Assembly: GCA_020027255.1 (NCBI GenBank)
Contig: JAHRAP010000022.1
Location: 1 to 12,222 of the forward strand
Direction: 5' to 3'
DNA from: Nitrosopumilaceae archaeon
GTDB lineage: Archaea > Thermoproteota > Nitrososphaeria > Nitrososphaerales > Nitrosopumilaceae
DNA: 12,222 nt
In this document: positions 5,804-12,079 of the stretch, piece by piece
Layout: every line of letters starts with the position of its first letter
Position numbering within the stretch: position 1 is the stretch's first letter
Program-made: the position numbers and the translations under genes
The notes under the pieces: generated by a model
What the model was told of the DNA's origin: nothing
Database searches by the model: none
What the model saw: only the letters and a program-made list of their open reading frames with translations

Positions 5804-7961
5804 TAGACATCAATTCATTGATTGAATTCATCCATTTAGTGTACAAAGTTTTAACGTTTAAATTGATTATTAAGTTGCTATTTTGTTTGAAAATTAGTTT
5901 ATTACCTTTAAATTTCCCTATAACATTGAAGATAATATTTTTTGAATGTAAAATCGATTTAGTTTTAGCTAGATTATGATCTGATACAGCTAAAATATAC
6001 CTAGAATGGCTTTCAGAGAAAAGTATTTTGTCATTATGTAATTTACTATGTGGTATAATATTTAGATTAATTATGCAACCTATTTTATTAATCATGCATA
6101 ATTTTGATATAGCTACAGCAATACCGCCTTTAGAACAATCAGTTATAGATTTTGCCAATTTGTTTTGTAATAACTTGATCACATTATTCATATGTTCTTT
6201 AGATGTTTTAAACTCTACTTGTGGACATTTACCAGAATATGAATCCAAAATTTGATGGAAATATTCTGATCCTCCTAATTCGTCTTTAGTATAACCAATT
6301 ACAATCAAATTGTCATTATCTTGGATTTGGATTGAATAAAAAGGATCGCGATCTATTATGCCGATCACCCCAATAACTGGCGATGGTTTTATCGGACCAT
6401 GTATTGTTTCGTTATAGAAGCTAACTTTACCCCCAATACACGGTATATTAAATTGTTGTGAGTAATGTTTTATTCCATTTAATGATTGTAAAAATGACCA
6501 AAAAACTTCGTGGTTTTCTGGGTTTCCAAATTGCAAATGATCTACCATACCTATCGGAGTAGCTCCAGTACAAATTACATTTCTACACGCTTCATCAAAA
6601 CAACCAATAGCACCCAGATATGGATTTACATAACAATGTTTAGGATTGCCGTCCATTGTAACAGCCAAATATTTTTTGTTGTCTAATCTTAGCACAGCTG
6701 CATCATAACCTGGTTTAATAACAGTCCTAATTCCAACTTCGTGATCATATTGATTGTAAATCCAATTTTTATTAGCTAAATTTGGACTTGTGATCATTTT
6801 TACTAGAATTTGAGAGAGATCAATATGGTCTAAATTGTATTTTTTTTCTTTTTTTAATTCTGCAATATAATGCGGTGTAGACGACTTTCTATTTAATAAT
6901 GGCGGATGTACCACAAGATCAACTGGTAAATTAGCAAGAATTTTATTTTTATTTGTTACTTTAAACTTATTGTTAGCAGTAACATAACCGATTATCGAAT
7001 ACAATATATCAAACTTCGTGCAAATCTGATTTAATTTTTTGAGATGACTTTTATCAATTATCAATAACATCCTCTCTTGAGATTCAGATACCATAATTTC
7101 TTCAGGCATCATTGTTTGTTTAGTATGAATTTTATCAATATCAATTGTAATGCCTACAGATAATGAATCCGCAATTTCAGATACTGCACATGAAAGTCCA
7201 CCACCACCTAGATCTTTCATCGCTTTGATACAATCATAATTTATCAATTCTAGTATTGTTTCAATAATCAGTTTTTTTACGAATGGGTTAGGTATTTGAA
7301 TTACAGACATCTCGGCATCTGTGGATCTTAATGAATCTGATGCGAACTGCGAACCGCCTACACCGTCACGTCCAGTGAAGTTACCAAGCAATATCACTAG
7401 ATCGTTTTCATCAGCACGATTATTTATTAATGATGTTTTTTTGCCAAAGCCTATACACATCACATCAACTAATGCATAATCATCATAACAATTGTCAAAT
7501 TCTAATTCTCCTCCAACATTTGGTACACCTATACAATTACCATAATATCCAATTCCATTTACTACATTTTTAAAAATCCATTTAGTGTTAATATTTTTGA
7601 TATCCCCAAAGCGCAATCCGTTTAATAATGCTATAGGCCTTGTTCCTGATGATAAAATATCTCGTATCACACCACCAATTCCAGTAGATGCACCTCCAAA
7701 TGGTTCTATAGCAGACGGATGGTTATGGCTTTCAATATGCGTTGTAATGACATAATCATCATCAATCTTAATCACACCAGAATCATGTCCAACCATTGAT
7801 GTTGAATAGTTATCATTTCTAAGTGCTTTCAAATAATTTTTTGATGATTTGTAAGAACAATGTTCTGACCATTCAGCATTAATTATTTCAAATTCTGCAG
7901 GAGTGATAGTTCTGTTTATTGTATTTTTCAAATAGGTTAATTCATTTTTGGTTAAGGTCAA
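5793..7961 (-). CDS. purL: Phosphoribosylformylglycinamidine synthase, large subunit
   Basis: This is the 722-aa 'small' PurL found in bacteria and archaea that also carry PurS and PurQ. The complex converts FGAR, ATP and glutamine-derived ammonia to FGAM. Family motifs include WSEHCSYKSS (31-40), THIESHNHPSAIEPFGGAST (74-93, catalytic and ATP-binding region), GRDGVGGSQFAS, MKDLGGGGLSCAVSE, GNPENHEVFW, GGKVSFYNET and TDCSKGGIAVA, in the expected order across the two duplicated AIR-synthase-type halves. The start is TTG at 7961, overlapping the purQ stop as TTGA (4 nt shared). No ATG gives a sensible N-terminus. A TATA-like stretch at 7981-7988 could supply extra leaderless transcripts. The C-terminus ends MSNGK and overlaps purF by 11 nt. 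The gene appears intact. Confidence 0.96.
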   Translation of the reverse strand: MTLTKNELTYLKNTINRTITPAEFEIINAEWSEHCSYKSSKNYLKALRNDNYSTSMVGHDSGVIKIDDDYVITTHIESHNHPSAIEPFGGASTGIGGVIRDILSSGTRPIALLNGLRFGDIKNINTKWIFKNVVNGIGYYGNCIGVPNVGGELEFDNCYDDYALVDVMCIGFGKKTSLINNRADENDLVILLGNFTGRDGVGGSQFASDSLRSTDAEMSVIQIPNPFVKKLIIETILELINYDCIKAMKDLGGGGLSCAVSEIADSLSVGITIDIDKIHTKQTMMPEEIMVSESQERMLLIIDKSHLKKLNQICTKFDILYSIIGYVTANNKFKVTNKNKILANLPVDLVVHPPLLNRKSSTPHYIAELKKEKKYNLDHIDLSQILVKMITSPNLANKNWIYNQYDHEVGIRTVIKPGYDAAVLRLDNKKYLAVTMDGNPKHCYVNPYLGAIGCFDEACRNVICTGATPIGMVDHLQFGNPENHEVFWSFLQSLNGIKHYSQQFNIPCIGGKVSFYNETIHGPIKPSPVIGVIGIIDRDPFYSIQIQDNDNLIVIGYTKDELGGSEYFHQILDSYSGKCPQVEFKTSKEHMNNVIKLLQNKLAKSITDCSKGGIAVAISKLCMINKIGCIINLNIIPHSKLHNDKILFSESHSRYILAVSDHNLAKTKSILHSKNIIFNVIGKFKGNKLIFKQNSNLIINLNVKTLYTKWMNSINELMSNGK

Positions 7962-8638
7962 TTTTCAATATGAAATTGGTTTAATATAGATTTGAATATT
8001 AATAATGATGATTTATTACCAGATGGATTAATTTCTTTTTCAGCTGCACGTTCTGGATGTGGCATCATTCCAACAATGTTCATATCTTTATTACAAACAC
8101 CAGCTATGTCATATGTAGAATTATTTATATTATTTTCATACCTAAAAACAATTTGATTGTTTTTCTGAAGAGATGATAAGGTTTTTTGATCTACATAATA
8201 CCTACCTTCACCATTTGCTATAGGGATTGATATTTTCTGGTGTAATTTTAGTTTGTTGGTAAAAGGGGTTTTAGTATTATTTACTTTAATGTTTATCCAC
8301 TTACACATAAAATTAAGTGAAGTATTTTTTAATAATACTCCTGGAAGTAAATTAGATTCAACTAATATTTGGAACCCATTACAAATACCAAGGATTGGGA
8401 TCCTTTTTTGTGCAAATTTTTGAATGTATTTCATAATAGGGCTGTGTGAAGCTATTATTCCAGGTCTAAGATAATCCCCATATGTAAATCCTCCGGGTAT
8501 TATAATTGCATCGATATTAGATGGCATTCTTTTTTTATGCCAATAGAATTTGGAATCTGTTTTTAAAGTTTTATCCAACACATGTTTAACATCACGATCA
8601 CAATTACTTCCAGGAAAAATAACAATACCTACATTCAT
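7958..8638 (-). CDS. purQ: Phosphoribosylformylglycinamidine synthase, glutaminase subunit
   Basis: PurQ (226 aa) is the class I glutamine amidotransferase that supplies ammonia to PurL. The triad is visible: nucleophile Cys86 in GICNGFQ (84-90), and His194 and Glu196 in MPHPERAAE (192-200). The N-terminal VGIVIFPGSNCDRD (3-16) and the oxyanion-side loop PGGFTYGDYLRPG (48-60) are typical. ATG at 8638 has TTAAAAT (8661-8667) about 26 nt upstream, so transcription of purQ-purL-purF most likely starts here without a leader. The 74-bp spacer to the divergent CBS-domain gene holds both promoters. In contrast to the common compact arrangement, purS is not directly upstream but lies on the far side of that gene. 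Confidence 0.96.
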   Translation of the reverse strand: MNVGIVIFPGSNCDRDVKHVLDKTLKTDSKFYWHKKRMPSNIDAIIIPGGFTYGDYLRPGIIASHSPIMKYIQKFAQKRIPILGICNGFQILVESNLLPGVLLKNTSLNFMCKWINIKVNNTKTPFTNKLKLHQKISIPIANGEGRYYVDQKTLSSLQKNNQIVFRYENNINNSTYDIAGVCNKDMNIVGMMPHPERAAEKEINPSGNKSSLLIFKSILNQFHIEN

Positions 8639-8660
8639 AATATATTATAACAATATGATT

Positions 8661-8668
8661 ATTTTAAG
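8661..8668 (-). promoter_or_regulatory. TATA box for the purQ-purL-purF unit
   Basis: CTTAAAAT on the minus strand is centred about 26 nt before the purQ ATG. It is nearly back to back with the CBS-gene TATA box at 8683-8691, so a regulator binding here could affect both. Confidence 0.5.
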
Positions 8669-8682
8669 TTAAATCTAGTATA

Positions 8683-8691
8683 ATTTTTATT
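8683..8691 (+). promoter_or_regulatory. TATA box for the CBS-domain gene
   Basis: ATTTTTATT on the plus strand is centred about 26 nt before the ATG at 8713, in the spacer shared with purQ. Confidence 0.45.
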
Positions 8692-8712
8692 TGAATAGAT
8701 CATGTAAACAAT

Positions 8713-9135
8713 ATGAATACTGTGAGACATATCATGGAAAAAAGCATTAGCACGATAGAATATAACAAATCTGCTTTTGATGCGGCTAAATTATTTGTTG
8801 AAAATAATACAGATTTCGCAATAATTTTACAAAATAAAAAACCAATAGGCATAGTAACTGAAAGTGATTATATCAAAAAAATAGCAGCCAAGAATAAAAT
8901 TGCTTCAGAAGTACCAGTTAAAGATATTATGTCAGAAAATTTCCAAACTGTAAAACCGTCAACAGAAATTGAAAATGCAATACAAAAGATGCTTAATAAC
9001 AACATCAAAAGATTACTTGTTTTTGAAAATAAAGATTTTGTAGGCGTAGTAACACAAATTGGCCTAGCAGGATATCTACGAAATAAATTATTAATAGATA
9101 GCACTATCAAAAAAATAGAATCAGATAATATATAA
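8713..9135 (+). CDS. Stand-alone two-CBS-domain protein
   Basis: The 140-aa soluble protein consists almost entirely of two CBS domains (about residues 5-60 and 70-125), which pair into a Bateman module binding adenosine-type ligands such as AMP, ATP or SAM. CBS1 starts VRHIMEK and ends PIGIVTESDY (44-53), with the nucleotide-contacting T49 and D52. CBS2 starts VKDIMSE and ends FVGVVTQIGL (109-118), where the usual Asp is replaced by Gly118. Only the CBS1-type site therefore looks complete. There is no attached enzyme or DNA-binding domain. The gene is inserted on the opposite strand between purS and purQ, divergent from purQ and convergent with purS (5 nt apart). An adenylate-sensing role in purine synthesis is an attractive inference from position alone. 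Such stand-alone CBS proteins are common in these archaea and mostly uncharacterised. Confidence 0.9.
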   Translation: MNTVRHIMEKSISTIEYNKSAFDAAKLFVENNTDFAIILQNKKPIGIVTESDYIKKIAAKNKIASEVPVKDIMSENFQTVKPSTEIENAIQKMLNNNIKRLLVFENKDFVGVVTQIGLAGYLRNKLLIDSTIKKIESDNI

Positions 9136-9140
9136 TGTGA

Positions 9141-9395
9141 TTAATTTGCTACATCAATTGTAATTGTACTAACTATTTTATTGTATAATCTTAATTCATC
9201 ACAAAGCTTATTAACTACAGATTTAGCAGTTTGTTGGTTTTTTTCACGTATCACAAAATTCAGTATTTTTGAAGTTCTAATTTTCAGTACGTTGGAATTT
9301 TTTTTAAGAATTAAATTTTTAAGTATGACATCACCTTCAGGATCATCTAATTCTGGTTTAGTTTCAATTATCACACTAACTGTATAATTTTTCAT
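9141..9395 (-). CDS. purS: Phosphoribosylformylglycinamidine synthase subunit PurS
   Basis: PurS (84 aa) is the small structural subunit that bridges PurQ and PurL in the FGAM synthase complex. The fold's first strand (YTVSVIIETKPEL, 4-16), the diagnostic DPEG (18-21), a helix, ILNFVIRE (44-51) and a final strand TITIDVAN (77-84) match the family in length and order. ATG at 9395 has a T/A-rich element at 9415-9425 (ATTTATGTTTA-like on the minus strand) about 25 nt upstream. A second ATG 5 nt upstream is out of frame. Unlike many genomes where purS directly precedes purQ, 502 nt separate the two here, filled by the opposite-strand CBS gene, so purS must rely on its own promoter or on read-through. 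Confidence 0.92.
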   Translation of the reverse strand: MKNYTVSVIIETKPELDDPEGDVILKNLILKKNSNVLKIRTSKILNFVIREKNQQTAKSVVNKLCDELRLYNKIVSTITIDVAN

Positions 9396-9414
9396 GGCAT
9401 TAAATTGGATTGAT

Positions 9415-9425
9415 AAACATAAATG
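9415..9425 (-). promoter_or_regulatory. TATA-like element for purS
   Basis: A T/A-rich element on the minus strand is centred about 25 nt before the purS ATG, in the 82-bp divergent spacer shared with the gene at 9478. Confidence 0.35.
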
Positions 9426-9442
9426 TCAATCTCATCAATATG

Positions 9443-9452
9443 TATAAAAATT
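9443..9452 (+). promoter_or_regulatory. TATA box for the 155-aa gene and possibly tatC
   Basis: TATAAAAATT is a strong archaeal TATA match centred about 30 nt before the ATG at 9478. It implies a leader of only a few nucleotides or none. Confidence 0.5.
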
Positions 9453-9477
9453 ATTAGTGTGAATTGATATATAACTA

Positions 9478-9945
9478 ATGACAAGAGAACGATATTGGAA
9501 ATTAACGATAAACGACTTGGAAGAATCAAACTACAATCCAAATAAAGTGCTTTCCTGGGATATAAAATGGATAATAAAGCCTGAAGAAGAAGCTAGATTT
9601 ATAGGAATTTTCATTTATAGAAATGGTACACCATATAACTATGAATCAATAAAAGGAATAACATATTATCACAATAATGTTTCTGATGATATTTTGGGTT
9701 ATATCAATAAACTTCTCAAAAATAAGTATGGAGGTAATGAATTAAAACAAGGTACACGCGTATTTCTTAAAAACTCGCGTGAAATATATTCTGCAAATGA
9801 AATTGTAGAATTGTCACGTGAATTAGAACAAAAATTAGATTCAACAATTGTAATTACAATAGAATTTCATAATATGGATAAAGACGAAAAATTATCGTGT
9901 AAACTTCCAGAAAATAAATTGTTACCAATTACAGGAAATAAATGA
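9478..9945 (+). CDS. Unrecognised 155-aa soluble protein upstream of tatC
   Basis: I do not recognise this family. The protein is charged and soluble-looking, with no signal peptide, membrane helix or cysteine cluster (one Cys, 141). The N-terminus is rich in aromatic residues (RYWKLT, LSWDIKWIIKPEEEARF). The middle has KGITYYHNN (59-67) and a helix DDILGYINKLLKNKYGG (70-86). A likely amphipathic or coiled helix follows at about 104-120 (SANEIVELSRELEQKL), then a strand TIVITIEFHN (123-132). A good TATA box precedes the ATG, and base composition matches its neighbours, so it is very probably a real, resident gene. It ends 18 nt before tatC on the same strand. Any link to Tat export is only positional. 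Confidence 0.8.
   Translation: MTRERYWKLTINDLEESNYNPNKVLSWDIKWIIKPEEEARFIGIFIYRNGTPYNYESIKGITYYHNNVSDDILGYINKLLKNKYGGNELKQGTRVFLKNSREIYSANEIVELSRELEQKLDSTIVITIEFHNMDKDEKLSCKLPENKLLPITGNK
9935..9943 (+). promoter_or_regulatory. Possible internal TATA box for tatC
   Basis: GAAATAAAT overlaps the stop of the 155-aa gene and lies about 25 nt before the tatC TTG. That would allow a separate leaderless tatC message; a chance match is possible. Confidence 0.3.
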
Positions 9946-9963
9946 GTTGTAATACGTTTTTAA

Positions 9964-10731
9964 TTGTCTGAGATAAAAGATATCAAAAAACACATATATG
10001 AATTACGGAATAGATTATTAAAAATAGTAATAGCTATAGTATTAATCACTGTTTTAATTTTAACTCTTCATATAAATACAATTAACTATGAACATAACAT
10101 AACAATTGCATATCCAACAATAGAACCATTTAACAACATATCTATTCAGATGATCAATCACCTAAAATTGAAACTAATTCCCGAGAATGTTGAGCTTATA
10201 CAAACAGCTCCGGGCCAAGCATTTTTTGCACAAATCCATATTTCAATGTTAATGGGAACCATAATTGCAATGCCAATAATATTAAAAGAAATGATTAATT
10301 TTTTAAAACCTGCGTTACGTGAAAATGAAGTAGTACTTGGCAGATCTATATCAATACCGTCAATAATTTTGTTTATTACAGGATGCTGCTTTGCATATTT
10401 TGTAACCATACCATATTTATTAGAATTTTTATACACGTATGGGCAATACGCCGGGATCATTACATTTTTGAATATTACTGATTTTGTAACATTTGTTCTA
10501 CAATTTCTGTTGGCATTTGGAATATCATTTGAATTACCATTGCTAATGTATGCAACTAGCAAAATTGGCATCGTGGGCAAAAATTTTTGGAAAAAAAATA
10601 TACGATATTCTATTGTAATTATAGTAATATTCGGAGCTGTTATAACTCCAGATGGTAGTGGAGTAACCATGTGGTTGGTATCAATACCAATGATCATATT
10701 ATACTTTATAGGTATCAAAATAATAAAATAA
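9964..10731 (+). CDS. tatC: Twin-arginine translocase subunit TatC
   Basis: TatC (255 aa) is the multi-spanning receptor of the Tat pathway, which binds twin-arginine signal peptides and exports folded proteins. Six membrane helices are apparent, at about 19-38, 87-109, 130-153, 173-198, 214-229 and 234-252. Family features are HIYELRNRLLK (10-20) at the cytoplasmic N-terminus, FLKPALRENE (113-122), FAYFVTIP (143-150), FGISFELPLLMY (185-196, with the conserved Glu190) and VITPDGSG (226-233). The loop between helices 1 and 2 is long (about 39-85). The start is TTG at 9964, immediately after an in-frame TAA, so no longer form exists. It lies 18 nt after the unrecognised gene and 65 nt before tatA. 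Confidence 0.95.
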   Translation: MSEIKDIKKHIYELRNRLLKIVIAIVLITVLILTLHINTINYEHNITIAYPTIEPFNNISIQMINHLKLKLIPENVELIQTAPGQAFFAQIHISMLMGTIIAMPIILKEMINFLKPALRENEVVLGRSISIPSIILFITGCCFAYFVTIPYLLEFLYTYGQYAGIITFLNITDFVTFVLQFLLAFGISFELPLLMYATSKIGIVGKNFWKKNIRYSIVIIVIFGAVITPDGSGVTMWLVSIPMIILYFIGIKIIK

Positions 10732-10764
10732 AATCCTAAGAGAATTACTATTAAAATATTAAAC

Positions 10765-10774
10765 ATTTAAATTT
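10765..10774 (+). promoter_or_regulatory. TATA-like box for tatA
   Basis: ATTTAAATTT is centred about 27 nt before the tatA ATG, in the 65-nt gap after tatC. It suggests tatA can be transcribed on its own. Confidence 0.4.
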
Positions 10775-10796
10775 GATGTTTTGATATGTTTTAATT

Positions 10797-10982
10797 ATGA
10801 TATATTACAATTTTATAGTAGGACAAGAATGGATTTTTATAATATTAATTGCTGTGATATTTATTTTCGGTGCTAAAAAAATTCCAGAATTAGCTAAAAC
10901 GTTGGGAAAAGCTAAAGGCGAATATGAAAAAGGTAGAATAGAAGGCGAAAAAGAATTACATGATTTTAAAGATAATAATTAA
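10797..10982 (+). CDS. tatA: Sec-independent translocase subunit TatA
   Basis: TatA (61 aa) is the pore- or patch-forming partner of TatC. A single membrane helix (about residues 12-24, WIFIILIAVIFIF) is followed by the FG hinge (24-25), the signature KKIPELAKTLGKAKGEYEKG (27-46), which forms the amphipathic helix, and a short charged tail. The glutamine/glutamate pair GQEW just before the helix supplies the polar residue usual at the N-terminal end. It is short but complete. The stop codon shares a TTAA palindrome (10979-10982) with the stop of the convergent SRPBCC gene, so the two genes overlap tail to tail. Confidence 0.95.
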   Translation: MIYYNFIVGQEWIFIILIAVIFIFGAKKIPELAKTLGKAKGEYEKGRIEGEKELHDFKDNN

Positions 10983-11407
10983 TTACGTTTTTCTAATTCA
11001 TAAACAAAGCAGTTAACAATATTTGAAATTTCCTTTAAAAATTTATTCTTTAGAAAATATTTTGTGATTTTGAGCTTATGAAACTTCAAATTAACATTTA
11101 AAGTGAGTTTAGTTCCTTCATTGATTTCGGTATATTTTTCTACTATACGACTTCCCTTACCATCGCCACCAAGTATGGACATTTCTCTAGAATATGGCCT
11201 ATTGATGAAATATTTAGAAGTAATTATTTTTTCTCCATTGAAGATATGGATATGCTCTTCAGCAACATATGTTTCAGCACGAAGTGATTTTATCTTGATT
11301 GATGAGAATGTGTCAGGTAATAAAGTTAAAAAATTTTGTTGGTGAGCGATAATATCAAAAATTGTATTGCGGTTCATGTGTATTATTTTTTCAATATAGA
11401 ATTCCAT
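10979..11407 (-). CDS. SRPBCC/START-like domain protein
   Basis: This 142-aa protein looks like a SRPBCC (polyketide-cyclase/START-like) ligand-binding protein. It has an opening strand MEFYIEKIIHMN, then a helix ending in a 'hurdle' region (TIFDIIAHQQNFLTLLPDTF, 15-34), a run of antiparallel strands including SKYFINRPYSREMSILGGDG (64-83) and TKLTLNVNLKF (99-109), and a long C-terminal helix (about 117-140). ATG at 11407 shares one base with the ubiX stop (TGATG), so it is probably translated by coupling to ubiX. A TTG at 11419 would add MGRL but is less likely. Such folds bind hydrophobic ligands; pairing with ubiX hints at a flavin, prenyl or quinone-related ligand, which is inference. Family assignment rests on fold pattern rather than catalytic motifs. 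Confidence 0.72.
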   Translation of the reverse strand: MEFYIEKIIHMNRNTIFDIIAHQQNFLTLLPDTFSSIKIKSLRAETYVAEEHIHIFNGEKIITSKYFINRPYSREMSILGGDGKGSRIVEKYTEINEGTKLTLNVNLKFHKLKITKYFLKNKFLKEISNIVNCFVYELEKRN

Positions 11408-11958
11408 CAGTCGCCCCAACGACGATATAAATCATGATCAATATTAAATTGATCTAGACATTTACCTATTCCATGATCTATTATGTCAGAAATTGATTTT
11501 GGTTTTGTATAAAATTCTGTCATTGGTGGAAGAATAACAACACCCAATCTAGATAATTTTAACATATTTTCTAAATGAATGGCAGTTAATGGAGTTTCAC
11601 GTGGCATTAAAATTAATTTTCGTGATTCTTTCATAGTCACTGTAGCAGATCTTGAAATCAATGTATCGTCATATCCATTTGCAATACTAGCTAATGTTTT
11701 CATAGTACATGGAAGTATTATCATTCCATCAACCTTATGTGTACCACTAGAAATACTAGCAGACAAATTACTATTATTAATAACATTTGACAGAGATTTA
11801 ATATATTTAATACCATACTTGGTTTCTAATAAAATACACTTCGATGCCCAATCAGTCATAATTAAATATGTTTGGATTTTAAGTTTTTTTAATACTTCTA
11901 GCATTCTTATTCCATATATTACTCCAGTACTTCCAGTAATCCCTATAATTAATTTCAC
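11407..11958 (-). CDS. ubiX: Flavin prenyltransferase UbiX
   Basis: UbiX (183 aa) transfers a dimethylallyl group to FMN to make prenyl-FMN, the cofactor of UbiD-type decarboxylases. Visible features are the flavin-binding N-terminus IIGITGSTGVIYG (4-16), SISSGTHKVDGMIILPCTMKT (68-88, split by the usual SSG), SIANGYDDTLISRSATVTMK (91-110) with K110 and E111, RETPLTAIHLENMLKL (120-135), and ILPPMTEFY (142-150). The start is GTG at 11958, with a strong TATA element (TTTATATATA, 11979-11988) about 25 nt upstream. No UbiD is in the window, so the partner must lie elsewhere. It is followed, with a one-base overlap, by the SRPBCC gene. It is divergent from purP across a 121-bp spacer. Confidence 0.94.
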   Translation of the reverse strand: MKLIIGITGSTGVIYGIRMLEVLKKLKIQTYLIMTDWASKCILLETKYGIKYIKSLSNVINNSNLSASISSGTHKVDGMIILPCTMKTLASIANGYDDTLISRSATVTMKESRKLILMPRETPLTAIHLENMLKLSRLGVVILPPMTEFYTKPKSISDIIDHGIGKCLDQFNIDHDLYRRWGD

Positions 11959-11978
11959 AGAATATCACATAATAAACA

Positions 11979-11988
11979 TATATATAAA
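11979..11988 (-). promoter_or_regulatory. TATA box for ubiX and the SRPBCC gene
   Basis: TTTATATATA on the minus strand is centred about 25 nt before the ubiX GTG. It is one of the clearest promoters in the window. Confidence 0.55.
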
Positions 11989-12050
11989 ATCATTTACAGT
12001 TAAGATTTTTAACTTAATGCGATTTGTGCGTACATAATAAATGACGTAAG

Positions 12051-12057
12051 TTATATT
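12051..12057 (+). promoter_or_regulatory. TATA box for purP
   Basis: TTATATT is centred 26 nt before the purP ATG at 12080, fitting a leaderless transcript. Confidence 0.5.
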
Positions 12058-12079
12058 CCGAATTAGATTTTTGTATATA

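Noticed and set aside
10158..10766. 202-codon minus-strand open frame opposite tatC
   Set aside because: It lies antisense to an unambiguous tatC, has no recognisable domain, and is explained by AT-rich codons of a hydrophobic protein read in reverse.
11579..12037. 152-codon plus-strand open frame opposite ubiX
   Set aside because: It is antisense to a clear ubiX and crosses its promoter; no family features.
11959..12079. Possible non-coding RNA or riboswitch in the 121-bp spacer upstream of purP
   Set aside because: Apart from the two TATA boxes, only weak inverted matches (CTTA/TAAG) are visible, and leaderless spacing leaves no room for a 5' UTR riboswitch.
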